Of a DNA stretch of 64,000 nucleotides, positions 33,876-42,304 are shown piece after piece; position 1 is the stretch's first letter; the number at the start of each line of letters is the position of its first letter. Position numbers and translations under genes: made by a program. The DNA comes from CALBPI01 sp039821645 (GTDB lineage Bacteria > Pseudomonadota > Gammaproteobacteria > Steroidobacterales > Woeseiaceae): the NCBI GenBank assembly GCA_039821645.1, contig JBCBNU010000003.1, forward strand, positions 1 to 64,000, written 5' to 3'. The notes below the pieces were generated by a model. That model was not told the origin of the DNA. It worked only from the letters and a program-made list of their open reading frames with translations, and made no database searches.

Positions 33876-34413
33876 CCAACGGCACGACCTCGATCAACGT
33901 CATGCTGATCACTGCGAGCCCAAACCCCAATAGCGCGCCGACGATAACATCACTTGGGTAATGCAGCCCGAGCACCACGCGCGAAATAGCGACAAGAATC
34001 GCGAACGTCAGCAACACCCCAAACATCGCCGGTACGTAGGCCGAGAGCATTGTGGTGAACAAAACGGCGTGTAGGGTATGGCCTGACGGGAAACTATATT
34101 GATCGAGGGGTGCGGTCCGGCAAACAATCTGCCCATGCGAGACGAACGGTCTCGGTCTTACCAGCCGTTCCTTAAGGTACTTATAGATGACGACGCCCAC
34201 GAGTGACGTGAAGCCAACATGAAGCATCGCCGCAACGCCTTGCCAGCCGCACAACGCGGCGACCACAGCCATCAAGGAATACCAGAACACACCGTCGCCA
34301 AGGCGACTCACAATCCGGAATACGCCGACGACCGGTCGGAAGCGGCTGAGCCAATTCACCCGAAGGCAAAGGCCGAGCTCGAGCTTGTCGGCCCGACTAA
34401 GTAGCACATTCAT
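33823..34413 (-). CDS. PAP2-superfamily membrane phosphatase
   Basis: This 196-residue membrane protein has the three PAP2 motifs: KERLVRPRP, YSFPSGHTLHA and SRVVLGLHYPSDVIVG, set among five or six hydrophobic helices. Family members remove phosphate from lipid phosphates such as phosphatidic acid or undecaprenyl diphosphate. Lying between a PlcP-like phosphoesterase and an Agt-like glycosyltransferase, it could make diacylglycerol from phosphatidic acid for the same lipid remodelling. That is inferred from context only. Confidence 0.9.
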   Translation of the reverse strand: MNVLLSRADKLELGLCLRVNWLSRFRPVVGVFRIVSRLGDGVFWYSLMAVVAALCGWQGVAAMLHVGFTSLVGVVIYKYLKERLVRPRPFVSHGQIVCRTAPLDQYSFPSGHTLHAVLFTTMLSAYVPAMFGVLLTFAILVAISRVVLGLHYPSDVIVGALLGFGLAVISMTLIEVVPLVSPDTVDQWQVRWASLH

Positions 34414-34566
34414 CCTCGCACACCACAGGCACGCAGCCGTCGGGAAACTACCCGGCGTAGGATGCGGTCAAATCACTACAGAAAGTTGAAGTAAATATTA
34501 CGCTTTGGTGACCGAAAAACACCGCTTTTTCATGTGCTTGTAACAAAGCCGGCATAGTCTGCCGCC

Positions 34567-35640
34567 ATGAAAATCGCAATCGTTACGGATGCATGGCATC
34601 CGCAAACCAACGGCGTCGTAACCACATTGTCACGAACCTCCGAGGCGCTGAGCGATATGGGGCATGACGTGCGCATGTTCACGCCCGAGCCGTACCGAAC
34701 AATCCCTTGCCCGTCCTACCCCGAGATTCGATTGTCACTGTTTGCAGGACGACACCTCAGGCGCTCGCTTGATGATTTCGAGCCGGACTCTATTCATATC
34801 GCGACGGAAGGGCCTTTGGGATTCGCGGCGCGCCGATACTGCAAGAAGCGCGATTTGAAATTCACGACCTCCTACCACACGCAGTTTCCGGCCTACGTGC
34901 GCAAACGGTTCCCGATTCCGGAGAGTTGGACTTGGGCTTTCGTACGCTGGTTTCATAACGCGGCGGAAAAAACGCTGGCACCAACTCCGGCAATCGTTGC
35001 CGAGCTCGAACACCATGGATTCAAAGCGCCTGTCGTTTGGGGGCGCGGCGTGGACACCGATTTGTTCCAACCGAGTCCGGCCCATCGCGACGCGCGCAGC
35101 GGGCCCGTTTATCTATATGCCGGGCGCGTCGCCGTAGAGAAGAACCTCGAAGCATTCGCTGGCATGAAGGTGGCAGGACAAAAAATCATCGTAGGCGATG
35201 GACCAGATTTAAAAAGACTGCAATCAAAGTACCCGGACTGCACTTTCACTGGCTACAAGTTCGGCACAGAACTCGCTTCGATCATGGCAAGCGCTGATGT
35301 GTTTGTGTTTCCAAGTCGCACAGATACGTTCGGACTCGTGATGTTGGAAGCCATGGCATGTGGCGTACCGGTAGCGGCCTACCCGGTGCCGGGCCCCATC
35401 GACGTGGTTCACCATGGCCAGACGGGATTTCTCGACGAAGACCTCGGCAAGGCCTGCTCGGAGGCGCTGAAACTCAGCCGTGAAACGTGTCGCCAACATG
35501 CCTTGGGCAACAGCTGGGCTAAATGCAGTGAAGTCTTCGCCAGCTACCTCGTCGGCGTAACAGATGAGATTCCGCCAAACGCCCCAACCCCGGTGGTCGT
35601 GAACGCAGCAGAAGACGCTTCAGAGCGCGCTCCACACTAG
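34567..35640 (+). CDS. GT4-family glycosyltransferase, Agt-like (diacylglycerol glycosyltransferase candidate)
   Basis: This 357-residue GT-B enzyme has the acceptor-side motif VTDAWHPQTNGVVTTL at the N-terminus and the donor-side motifs GRGVDTDLFQP, YAGRVAVEKNLEAF and FPSRTDTFGLVMLEAMACGVPVAAYPVPGP. It belongs to the group named GDP-mannose-dependent or SqdX/Agt-like transferases, which make glycolipids from diacylglycerol. The neighbouring PlcP-like enzyme would supply that diacylglycerol. The 153 bases upstream contain a loose set of 7-base elements spaced by four (TTTTCAT, TTGTAAC, CCGGCAT at 34527-34555), which is weakly Pho-box-like. It converges with glpK, four bases apart. Confidence 0.85.
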   Translation: MKIAIVTDAWHPQTNGVVTTLSRTSEALSDMGHDVRMFTPEPYRTIPCPSYPEIRLSLFAGRHLRRSLDDFEPDSIHIATEGPLGFAARRYCKKRDLKFTTSYHTQFPAYVRKRFPIPESWTWAFVRWFHNAAEKTLAPTPAIVAELEHHGFKAPVVWGRGVDTDLFQPSPAHRDARSGPVYLYAGRVAVEKNLEAFAGMKVAGQKIIVGDGPDLKRLQSKYPDCTFTGYKFGTELASIMASADVFVFPSRTDTFGLVMLEAMACGVPVAAYPVPGPIDVVHHGQTGFLDEDLGKACSEALKLSRETCRQHALGNSWAKCSEVFASYLVGVTDEIPPNAPTPVVVNAAEDASERAPH

Positions 35641-35644
35641 ACCG

Positions 35645-37129
35645 TTAGCTTCGAATTCTGGCGACTGCTGAGTGCCAGCTCTGCATGAGCTGCACAGCGT
35701 CTGTATCCGGCATTGACGGATCCGCACTGTGATCGACCGCACGAACGCTCGAAAGCGCATCCAGCGAATCGAATAATCCGGTCTGTAATCCAGCTAACGC
35801 CGCCGCACCGAGCACCGTCGACTCTGTGTTGGCGGGACGCTCGATTGGCAGACGCGTCACATCTGCCAAGAACTGAAGGAACCAGGTGTTGGCGACCATG
35901 CCGCCGTCTACTCTGAGCAGGGCGGGACTTAGCCCATCGTCTTTCATTGCCCCCATCAGATCCGCGGTTTGATAAGCGATTGACTGCAGTGTCGCGGTCA
36001 CGATCGCAGCGCGATCACTGCCTCGTGTTAATCCAAAAATCGCGCCTCTTGCATCCGGATCCCAGTGCGGTGCACCCAATCCAGTAAACGCGGGAACCAC
36101 CACAACATCGCGCTCGATACCATGTGATTCAGCGATGCCCACCGTGTCTTGGGCGTGATCGATAATTCCTATCCCATCGCGCAGCCACTGAATCGCCGAC
36201 CCCGCAACGAAAATGCTGCCCTCGATCGCGTAAGTCGTCTCTCCGGCAATGCGGTACCCGATTGTCGACAGCAATTGGTTGTTTGACCGTACGATGGAAG
36301 AACCCGAGTTGGCAATCACGAAACAGCCGGTGCCGTAGGTGCTCTTTGTCGCACCTGGCGCAAAGCAGCACTGACCAATCAGTGCGGCCTGCTGATCACC
36401 CGCAATGCCACCGATGGGGATGGCACTTCCGAATAAGTCGGCTGCAGTGACACCGTAATCGTCTGCGCAGTCCCGAACCTCAGGCAGAACGGTTTCTGGA
36501 ATGTTAAAGATGCTGAGCAGCTCGTCATCCCATTGCTGCGACTCGATATCGAGCAGTGCGGTGCGCGATGCGTTGGTCACGTCGGTTGCATGTACCGCAC
36601 CACCTGTGAGCCGCCACAACACAAAAGTGTCGACGGTGCCAAAGGCGAGCTGACCTGCGTCGGCTTTTTCCCGCGCACCTTCCATGTGATCGAGAATCCA
36701 GCCGAGTTTGGTTGCGGAAAAATACGGATCCAACCGTAGACCCGTCTTGCGCTCTACGACCGGACCGTGGCCTTCGCCAGCCAATCCTCGACAGATTTCA
36801 GCCGTCCGACGATCCTGCCAAACGATCGCTCGACTGATCGGCTTACCGGTTTGCCGATCCCAGACAATGGTTGTCTCGCGCTGGTTGGTGATCCCGATGC
36901 TCGCGACTTCGGCGGCCGAAATGTTCGCATTGTTGAGCGCATCCCGGCAGACCGTCATCACGGAGTCCCAGATCTCTTCGGCATCATGCTCAACCCAGCC
37001 CGACTGCGGAAAGTGTTGAGTGAACTCCTGCTGTGCACTGGCGACCACTTGGAGGTTGGCGTCAAAGACCACCGCGCGGCTGCTGGTTGTCCCTTGATCA
37101 ATTGCCAGAATGTAAGTCTTTTTACTCAC
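35645..37129 (-). CDS. glpK: Glycerol kinase
   Basis: This 494-residue FGGY kinase phosphorylates glycerol at the 3-position. The N-terminus AIDQGTTSSRAVVFD, the motif GITNQRETTIVWDRQTGKPI, the ATP site TYGTGCFVIANSG and the C-terminal VDGGMVANTWFLQFLAD are all diagnostic. The glpF and glpD genes are not adjacent. It follows a thioesterase gene by 24 bases. Next to lipid-remodelling genes it could help to recycle glycerol from lipids; this is only suggestive. Confidence 0.96.
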   Translation of the reverse strand: MSKKTYILAIDQGTTSSRAVVFDANLQVVASAQQEFTQHFPQSGWVEHDAEEIWDSVMTVCRDALNNANISAAEVASIGITNQRETTIVWDRQTGKPISRAIVWQDRRTAEICRGLAGEGHGPVVERKTGLRLDPYFSATKLGWILDHMEGAREKADAGQLAFGTVDTFVLWRLTGGAVHATDVTNASRTALLDIESQQWDDELLSIFNIPETVLPEVRDCADDYGVTAADLFGSAIPIGGIAGDQQAALIGQCCFAPGATKSTYGTGCFVIANSGSSIVRSNNQLLSTIGYRIAGETTYAIEGSIFVAGSAIQWLRDGIGIIDHAQDTVGIAESHGIERDVVVVPAFTGLGAPHWDPDARGAIFGLTRGSDRAAIVTATLQSIAYQTADLMGAMKDDGLSPALLRVDGGMVANTWFLQFLADVTRLPIERPANTESTVLGAAALAGLQTGLFDSLDALSSVRAVDHSADPSMPDTDAVQLMQSWHSAVARIRS

Positions 37130-37153
37130 CGCACTCGCCCCCCTTGTGTGACG

Positions 37154-37690
37154 CTATCGTTCCGCTGCGACGACGGTTGTTGGGCCTAATGGTTTTCGCA
37201 CTCGCATCTGCGCACCTACGGCTTCCTGCCAGAGCCCGGCCACTTGCCCGGCAGGATGCGATTTCAGGTTTTCGACAATAACCGCCGGCCAAGGCGATAC
37301 GCCGCGATGGTTCAAGTCCACGTGCAGATGCATCCATTCACAGGTCGCCGACAATCGTCCGGTTCGCGCGGAAAACAAATACTGATATTGGTGAAGTCGC
37401 TTTTCATCAAACGCCAGAATTCTCGCTGCAACCGCAAAAGGCTCATCGAGCATTAGCTCGGACAAATACCTTATATGGCACTCGACGGCGAAGGTCGAAG
37501 ACCCCGTTTCCTCTCGGAGTGCATTCGTGAGGCCAAACGAATGCCATAGCGCGTCGATGGCCTCGTCCATCGCTACCATGTAGAACGCAACGTTCATGTG
37601 GCCATTGACGTCGATCCACTCCGGTTTGACGACACCTTCATGTAATACCGGTGCTGCGCATTCGTGGAGCTTCAACTCGCGATCTACCAT
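37154..37690 (-). CDS. Hot-dog fold acyl-CoA thioesterase
   Basis: This 178-residue protein has the hot-dog thioesterase signature PEWIDVNGHMNVAFYMVAMDEA (4-hydroxybenzoyl-CoA thioesterase type) and CEWMHLHVDLNHRGVSPWP in the second half. That form is common in thioesterases linked with carnitine or choline breakdown. It should hydrolyse a small acyl-CoA; the substrate is not known. It is the first gene before glpK on the same strand and divergent from the alpha/beta hydrolase with only 48 bases between starts. Confidence 0.85.
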   Translation of the reverse strand: MVDRELKLHECAAPVLHEGVVKPEWIDVNGHMNVAFYMVAMDEAIDALWHSFGLTNALREETGSSTFAVECHIRYLSELMLDEPFAVAARILAFDEKRLHQYQYLFSARTGRLSATCEWMHLHVDLNHRGVSPWPAVIVENLKSHPAGQVAGLWQEAVGAQMRVRKPLGPTTVVAAER

Positions 37691-37738
37691 CTGCGCAGTG
37701 TGAGATAATCCGCGGGTGATCTCAATACGGCCTTTCTG

Positions 37739-38680
37739 ATGCGTTTCGTTCGTCGTGCTTTGCTGTTTCTTGTCGTCGTTGTCGTGGTGCTTGTCGCCGT
37801 CAATTACGAACCGGATCGATCGAGGGAAGAACTGTCGGCGTACATCAACAACGCATCTGAGTTTATTGATATCGATGGGCTATCCGTGCATTACCGGCAG
37901 GAAGGCACACCGGGAGCGCCCGTGCTGGTGCTTTTGCACGGCAACTCTGCATCGCTGCATACCTGGGACGGTTGGGTAGAGGCGCTCGGAGATCGTTTCG
38001 ATATTGTCAGGATGGATCTGCCCGCTTTCGGCCTGACAGGCCCGAATCCGGAGCGCGATTACCGGACCTCTGCCTACGTAAAGTTTGTTGGCCGTTTTGT
38101 GGACGCGCTCGAGCTGGACCGATTTGCTTTGGCGGGCAATTCGCTCGGTGGAAACGTCGCCTGGCAGTTTGCAATCGCGCAGCCGGAACGCCTCAACCAC
38201 CTCATCCTGATCGATCCCTCCGGCATGCCGTCGGACGAGTACAAAATCCCGTTTGTATTCCAGCTGGCGAGAGTACCGCTAATTTCCGATGTGTTTACCT
38301 GGTTCGCACCAGAGAGTCTGTATCGGCAGAGTCTGCTGGAAGTCTACGCCGACGATTCGCTAGTGACCGACGAGCTCGTGAAGCGTTATCGTGACCTATC
38401 ATTGTTCGAGGGCAACAGACAGGCGTTCGTTGATTCCGGTTTTCAGTACGAGGCTGCACCGATCACCCACCTGAACGAGATAAAAGTGCCGACCTTGATT
38501 CTCTGGGGCGAACAGGACTTGTGGATTCCGCCTTCCGATGCAGTCCGATTCGAGCACGCGATACGCAACGCACAGTTGATTACGTACCCCGACCTGGGTC
38601 ACTTACCAATGGACGAGGCACCAGAGCGCACCGCCGCCGATGCAATGCAGTTTCTACTTGCCAAGGACGAGGCAACTTGA
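37739..38680 (+). CDS. Membrane-anchored alpha/beta hydrolase
   Basis: This 313-residue protein starts with one hydrophobic helix (RALLFLVVVVVVLVAVNY), which anchors or exports it. It continues with an alpha/beta hydrolase fold: oxyanion motif LLHGNSASLHTWDGW, nucleophile elbow ALAGNSLGGNVAW, acid region LWGEQDLWIPPSD and His in DLGHLPMDEAPE. Substrate unknown; the form resembles esterases and lactonases. The stop is immediately followed by the ATG of the next gene, so the three genes 37739-40245 make an operon. Confidence 0.88.
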   Translation: MRFVRRALLFLVVVVVVLVAVNYEPDRSREELSAYINNASEFIDIDGLSVHYRQEGTPGAPVLVLLHGNSASLHTWDGWVEALGDRFDIVRMDLPAFGLTGPNPERDYRTSAYVKFVGRFVDALELDRFALAGNSLGGNVAWQFAIAQPERLNHLILIDPSGMPSDEYKIPFVFQLARVPLISDVFTWFAPESLYRQSLLEVYADDSLVTDELVKRYRDLSLFEGNRQAFVDSGFQYEAAPITHLNEIKVPTLILWGEQDLWIPPSDAVRFEHAIRNAQLITYPDLGHLPMDEAPERTAADAMQFLLAKDEAT

Positions 38681-39679
38681 ATGAAGGCGATAGCGATCCG
38701 TGAACCCGGTGGACCAGGGGTTCTTCAACTGATCGAGACCGACAGACCATCTCCAGAAGGTCATGAGGTATTGATCGAAGTGGCCGCTGCTGGCGTTAAT
38801 CGACCGGATTGCTTACAGCGCGCAGGGCTCTATCCAGTGCCGGATGGCGCAAGCCCGCTACCCGGGCTCGAGGTGGCTGGGCACATCGTCGAAGTCGGCG
38901 CTCGATGCTCTCGATTCAACGTTGGTGACAGAGCCATGGCGCTGACGCATGGCGGGGGTTATGCCGAGTATTGCGTCGCCGACGAACGTCACTGTCTCTA
39001 TGTACCAAAGCGCATGACGCTTGAAGCGGCAGCGGCATTTCCCGAAACCGCGTTCACGGTCTGGTCCAACCTTTGGATGCGCGCCGGCCTGACCTCAGGT
39101 GAGCGCCTGCTCGTCCATGGCGGTTCCAGCGGTATCGGGACGACCGCGATCCAAATCGCGAAGGCGCTCAGCGTGCAGGTTGCGGTCACTGCGGGCACTG
39201 ACGAGAAGTGCACGTTTTGCCTCGATCTGGGCGCCGATATCGCCGTCAATTATCGCAACGGAAATTGGCAAGACGCGCTCGGCACCAATTGGCCAGAGGG
39301 TGTGGATGTCATCCTCGACATGGTGGGTGGGCGCTACTTCGATGCCAATCTGGACGCGCTCAGGCGTGGGGGACGACTATCGATCATCGCTTTGCTTGGC
39401 GGTGCTGTCGCTGAGCAAGCCAGCCTTGCGAAAATTCTGCGAAATCAGCTTATGGTCTTCGGCACGACGCTAAGGCCCCAATCGAACGACCAGAAAGCGG
39501 CTATCGCGGACGGACTGAAGAGCGCGGTGTTACCCCTGCTCGAGTCTGGCGAGGTAAGACCGGTAATATTCCAGTCACTACCGCTTGAAGCAGCAGATCA
39601 AGCCCACACCTTGATGGAGTCGGGGAAGCACATGGGCAAGATCGTCCTGACGGTACAAGAGGGCAAAGCAAAAGCATGA
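38681..39679 (+). CDS. NAD(P)H quinone oxidoreductase, MDR family (PIG3-like)
   Basis: This 332-residue zinc-free medium-chain reductase has the PIG3/quinone oxidoreductase pattern: VAAAGVNRPDCLQRAGLYPVPDGASPLPGLEVAG, then LTHGGGYAEYC, the cofactor motif HGGSSGIGTTAIQIAKA and DMVGGRYFDANLDALRRGGRL. It reduces quinones with NADPH. No ribosome site stands apart because the ATG abuts the upstream stop. Part of an operon with a hydrolase and a redoxin. Confidence 0.92.
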   Translation: MKAIAIREPGGPGVLQLIETDRPSPEGHEVLIEVAAAGVNRPDCLQRAGLYPVPDGASPLPGLEVAGHIVEVGARCSRFNVGDRAMALTHGGGYAEYCVADERHCLYVPKRMTLEAAAAFPETAFTVWSNLWMRAGLTSGERLLVHGGSSGIGTTAIQIAKALSVQVAVTAGTDEKCTFCLDLGADIAVNYRNGNWQDALGTNWPEGVDVILDMVGGRYFDANLDALRRGGRLSIIALLGGAVAEQASLAKILRNQLMVFGTTLRPQSNDQKAAIADGLKSAVLPLLESGEVRPVIFQSLPLEAADQAHTLMESGKHMGKIVLTVQEGKAKA

Positions 39680-40245
39680 ATATTTTTCTTCCATTGGTCG
39701 CATTCGCTCTCGTCATGCTCTCGGTCTTTGTATTTTTCCGGCGGAAAGACACGACCAACCCTCTGTCCACAGGAACTGCGTTGCCGGAATTCACGGCCGT
39801 TCGGGAATCGGGCGAGTCCGTTTCAAGCAGCGAATTGCTTGGCAAGCGTGCCGTGATTCTCTTTGTGAGAGGGTCATGGTGCCCATTCTGCACAGAGCAA
39901 GTTGAATCCCTTACCGATCATTACCGCACCATCAACGAGGCGGGTGGCAGGTTGATCATCGTCACTCCAAAGCCGCTGGATACAACGCGCCGGGTGGCCG
40001 ACCTGTTCAATGTGGAATTCGAGTTCTGGCTGGATGCGGATTTGCAGGCAGCAGACTCACTGGGTCTTGCGGATCCAGAAGACATTCCCGATCGCTTTCA
40101 GTCTTCGTTCGGGCGCAAGACGATGCGACCTGCGGTGCTGGTTACGGACAGCGACGGGATGATTCGATTCTCACACCGCTCGCAGAATCCGAAAGATCGC
40201 CCGAATCCGGCTCGTTTCATTCAGGTGTTCCAAACGGCAATCTGA
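39676..40245 (+). CDS. Membrane-anchored redoxin/peroxiredoxin-like protein
   Basis: This 189-residue protein has an N-terminal helix (MNIFLPLVAFALVMLSVFVFF) and a thioredoxin fold of the AhpC/TSA-redoxin type: LPEFTAVRESGESVSSSELLGKRAVILFVRGSWCPFCTEQVESL. The CPFC pair marks it as a dithiol protein and not a one-Cys peroxiredoxin. The redox centre should face the periplasm. It overlaps the quinone reductase gene by four bases (ATGA). Role unknown; thiol-based peroxide removal or disulfide exchange are options. Confidence 0.87.
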   Translation: MNIFLPLVAFALVMLSVFVFFRRKDTTNPLSTGTALPEFTAVRESGESVSSSELLGKRAVILFVRGSWCPFCTEQVESLTDHYRTINEAGGRLIIVTPKPLDTTRRVADLFNVEFEFWLDADLQAADSLGLADPEDIPDRFQSSFGRKTMRPAVLVTDSDGMIRFSHRSQNPKDRPNPARFIQVFQTAI

Positions 40246-40257
40246 TCTTGCGCCGGT

Positions 40258-41322
40258 CTAGTGGGCCTTTGTGCCTGCGCCGCGCCCGATTAGGCCTTTC
40301 GCCATTTCGTCTGCAATCACGTTAGTCGGAACCTCAAGACGTTCAGACTGTTCGAAAATCGCTTTCAGGCGAGCGCCGATTTCTTCCACGCGCTGGTCTA
40401 CCTCGGCGTCGGATGCACTTGCGCTGTATTCGCAGGCCACGTTGATGATGCCGCCAGCGTTGATCACGTAATCAGGTGCGTACAGCACGCCCGCGTTAAA
40501 AAGTAGTTGGCCGTCTTGATCCGTCGCCAACTGGTTATTGGCGGCGCCCGCTACGATGCTTGTACGCAGTCCGGCGATCGTATTCGCATTCAGGACCGCT
40601 CCGAGTGCGCAAGGCGCAACCACATCGACATCAGCGGTGATGATCTCGTCAAGCGGCAACGGCTGTGCACCATAGGCATCGCACATATGCTCCACACGTG
40701 ACTCGTTGATGTCCGCAACCCAAAGTTTCGCGCCAGCATCATGCAGTGCCTTACAAAGATTAGCGCCTACGTGGCCGACGCCCTGGACCGCCACTCTCAG
40801 GCCCTCGAGCGAGTCGCGTTCGAGTCGGTATGCCACCGCCGCACGAATGCCATGGAAAACGCCGTCCGCGGTCTTTGGCGACGGATCGCCCCCTGCCTTA
40901 CCCGCTTCGGGTGGCAAACCCGCAACGTGTCGCGTCTCGCTGGCGATGATCTGCATGGCCTCGACCGTCATTCCGACATCCTCGGCCGTGATGTAGCTGC
41001 CGCGAAGGGTTTCGACGAAGCGACCGAATGCACGTAACTGGTCTTCGGTTACGTCCTGACTCGGATCCGCCATGATGACCGCCTTACCGCCTCCGAGGTC
41101 GAGACCGGCCATCGCATTCTTGTAGCTCATGCCCTGTGAGAGTCTCAACACATCGGTTACCGCGTCATTGGCATTGGCGTAGTGCCAGAGTCTGCAGCCG
41201 CCCGCGGCAGGCCCTCGATGCGTCGAATGCACCGCAATGATCGCGCGCAAACCGGAAACCGGATCAGTGCAATGCACAATGCGCTCATGCCGCTCGAAGG
41301 CGGCATTATCAAACACACTCAT
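40258..41322 (-). CDS. Leucine dehydrogenase (Glu/Leu/Phe/Val dehydrogenase family)
   Basis: This 354-residue enzyme oxidatively deaminates branched-chain amino acids with NAD. The substrate-side motif GPAAGGCRLWHYANANDAVTDVLRLSQGMSYKNAMAGLDLGGGKAVI has the catalytic lysine, and VAVQGVGHVGANLCKALHDAGA is the NAD fold. The GGCR form is that of leucine dehydrogenase and not glutamate dehydrogenase. It ends the pntA-pntB-trxB run (25-base gap after trxB). Its oxo-acid products are substrates of the Bkd complex encoded 6 kb away. Confidence 0.92.
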   Translation of the reverse strand: MSVFDNAAFERHERIVHCTDPVSGLRAIIAVHSTHRGPAAGGCRLWHYANANDAVTDVLRLSQGMSYKNAMAGLDLGGGKAVIMADPSQDVTEDQLRAFGRFVETLRGSYITAEDVGMTVEAMQIIASETRHVAGLPPEAGKAGGDPSPKTADGVFHGIRAAVAYRLERDSLEGLRVAVQGVGHVGANLCKALHDAGAKLWVADINESRVEHMCDAYGAQPLPLDEIITADVDVVAPCALGAVLNANTIAGLRTSIVAGAANNQLATDQDGQLLFNAGVLYAPDYVINAGGIINVACEYSASASDAEVDQRVEEIGARLKAIFEQSERLEVPTNVIADEMAKGLIGRGAGTKAH

Positions 41323-41347
41323 CGATGTCCCCGTTACGAGCTAAGGG

Positions 41348-42304
41348 CTACTCGAGCCCAAGCTCATCAATGAATTTCTCGGCATCCAGTGCTGCCATAC
41401 AGCCAAACCCTGCCGAGGTTATTGCCTGTCGATAGACCTGATCAGCAACATCCCCAGCGGCGAAAACCCCTGGCACGCTTGTCGCTGTGGCACCGCCGTC
41501 AAGACCGCTCTTGATTTCGATGTAGCCGTTGGCCATGTCCAACTGCCCTTCGAAAATGCCCGTATTAGGCTTGTGTCCAATGGCGATGAAAACGCCGTGC
41601 ACATCATGCGTTTCTTTCTCGTCAGTCTGAGAGTGACGCAGACGCATACCGGTGACGCCGCTGTCGTCGCCAAGCACTTCCTCGAGCTGATGATTCCAGC
41701 GAATTGTGATGTTGCCGTTCTTCTCTTTCTCGAACAGGCGGTCCTGCAAAATCTTTTCGGCGCGGAGTTTGTCGCGTCTGTGCACAAGGATGACTTCGCT
41801 CGCGATGTTGGACAGATACAAAGCCTCTTCCACCGCGGTGTTTCCACCGCCAATGACAGCGACCTTCTGGTTGCGATAGAAAAATCCATCACAGGTCGCA
41901 CAGGCGCTTACGCCCTTGCCCATAAAAGAGGATTCGGACGGCAGCCCGAGATACTGGGCCGAGGCGCCGGTTGCGATGATGAGTGAATCTGCTGTGTAGG
42001 TGTTGGTACCGGACAGCACGAATGGACGCTGCGACAAATCCACCGAGTCGATATGGTCGTACACGATCTCGGTATCGAATCGCTCCGCATGCGCCTTCAT
42101 GCGCTCCATGAGCGCCGGACCTTGCAGCCCCTCGACATCTCCCGGCCAGTTGTCGACATCGGTTGTCGTGGTCAGCTGTCCGCCCACTTCTGCGCCCGTG
42201 ATGAGCATGGGACTGAGGTTCGCCCTCGCCGCATAGACAGCAGCCGAGTAGCCTGCCGGGCCGGAGCCCAGAATGACGGTTTTCGAGTGTTTTGAGTCGC
42301 TCAC
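41348..42304 (-). CDS. trxB: Thioredoxin-disulfide reductase
   Basis: This 318-residue flavoenzyme reduces thioredoxin with NADPH. The FAD motif GSGPAGYSAAVYAARA is at 13-28, the redox pair is CATCDG (Cys135, Cys138), the NADPH motif is VIGGGNTAVEEALYLS and the final FAD contact is GVFAAGDVADQVYRQAITSAGFGCMAALDAE. It overlaps pntB by four bases, an arrangement that ties a transhydrogenase (NADPH source) to an NADPH consumer. Confidence 0.97.
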   Translation of the reverse strand: MSDSKHSKTVILGSGPAGYSAAVYAARANLSPMLITGAEVGGQLTTTTDVDNWPGDVEGLQGPALMERMKAHAERFDTEIVYDHIDSVDLSQRPFVLSGTNTYTADSLIIATGASAQYLGLPSESSFMGKGVSACATCDGFFYRNQKVAVIGGGNTAVEEALYLSNIASEVILVHRRDKLRAEKILQDRLFEKEKNGNITIRWNHQLEEVLGDDSGVTGMRLRHSQTDEKETHDVHGVFIAIGHKPNTGIFEGQLDMANGYIEIKSGLDGGATATSVPGVFAAGDVADQVYRQAITSAGFGCMAALDAEKFIDELGLE

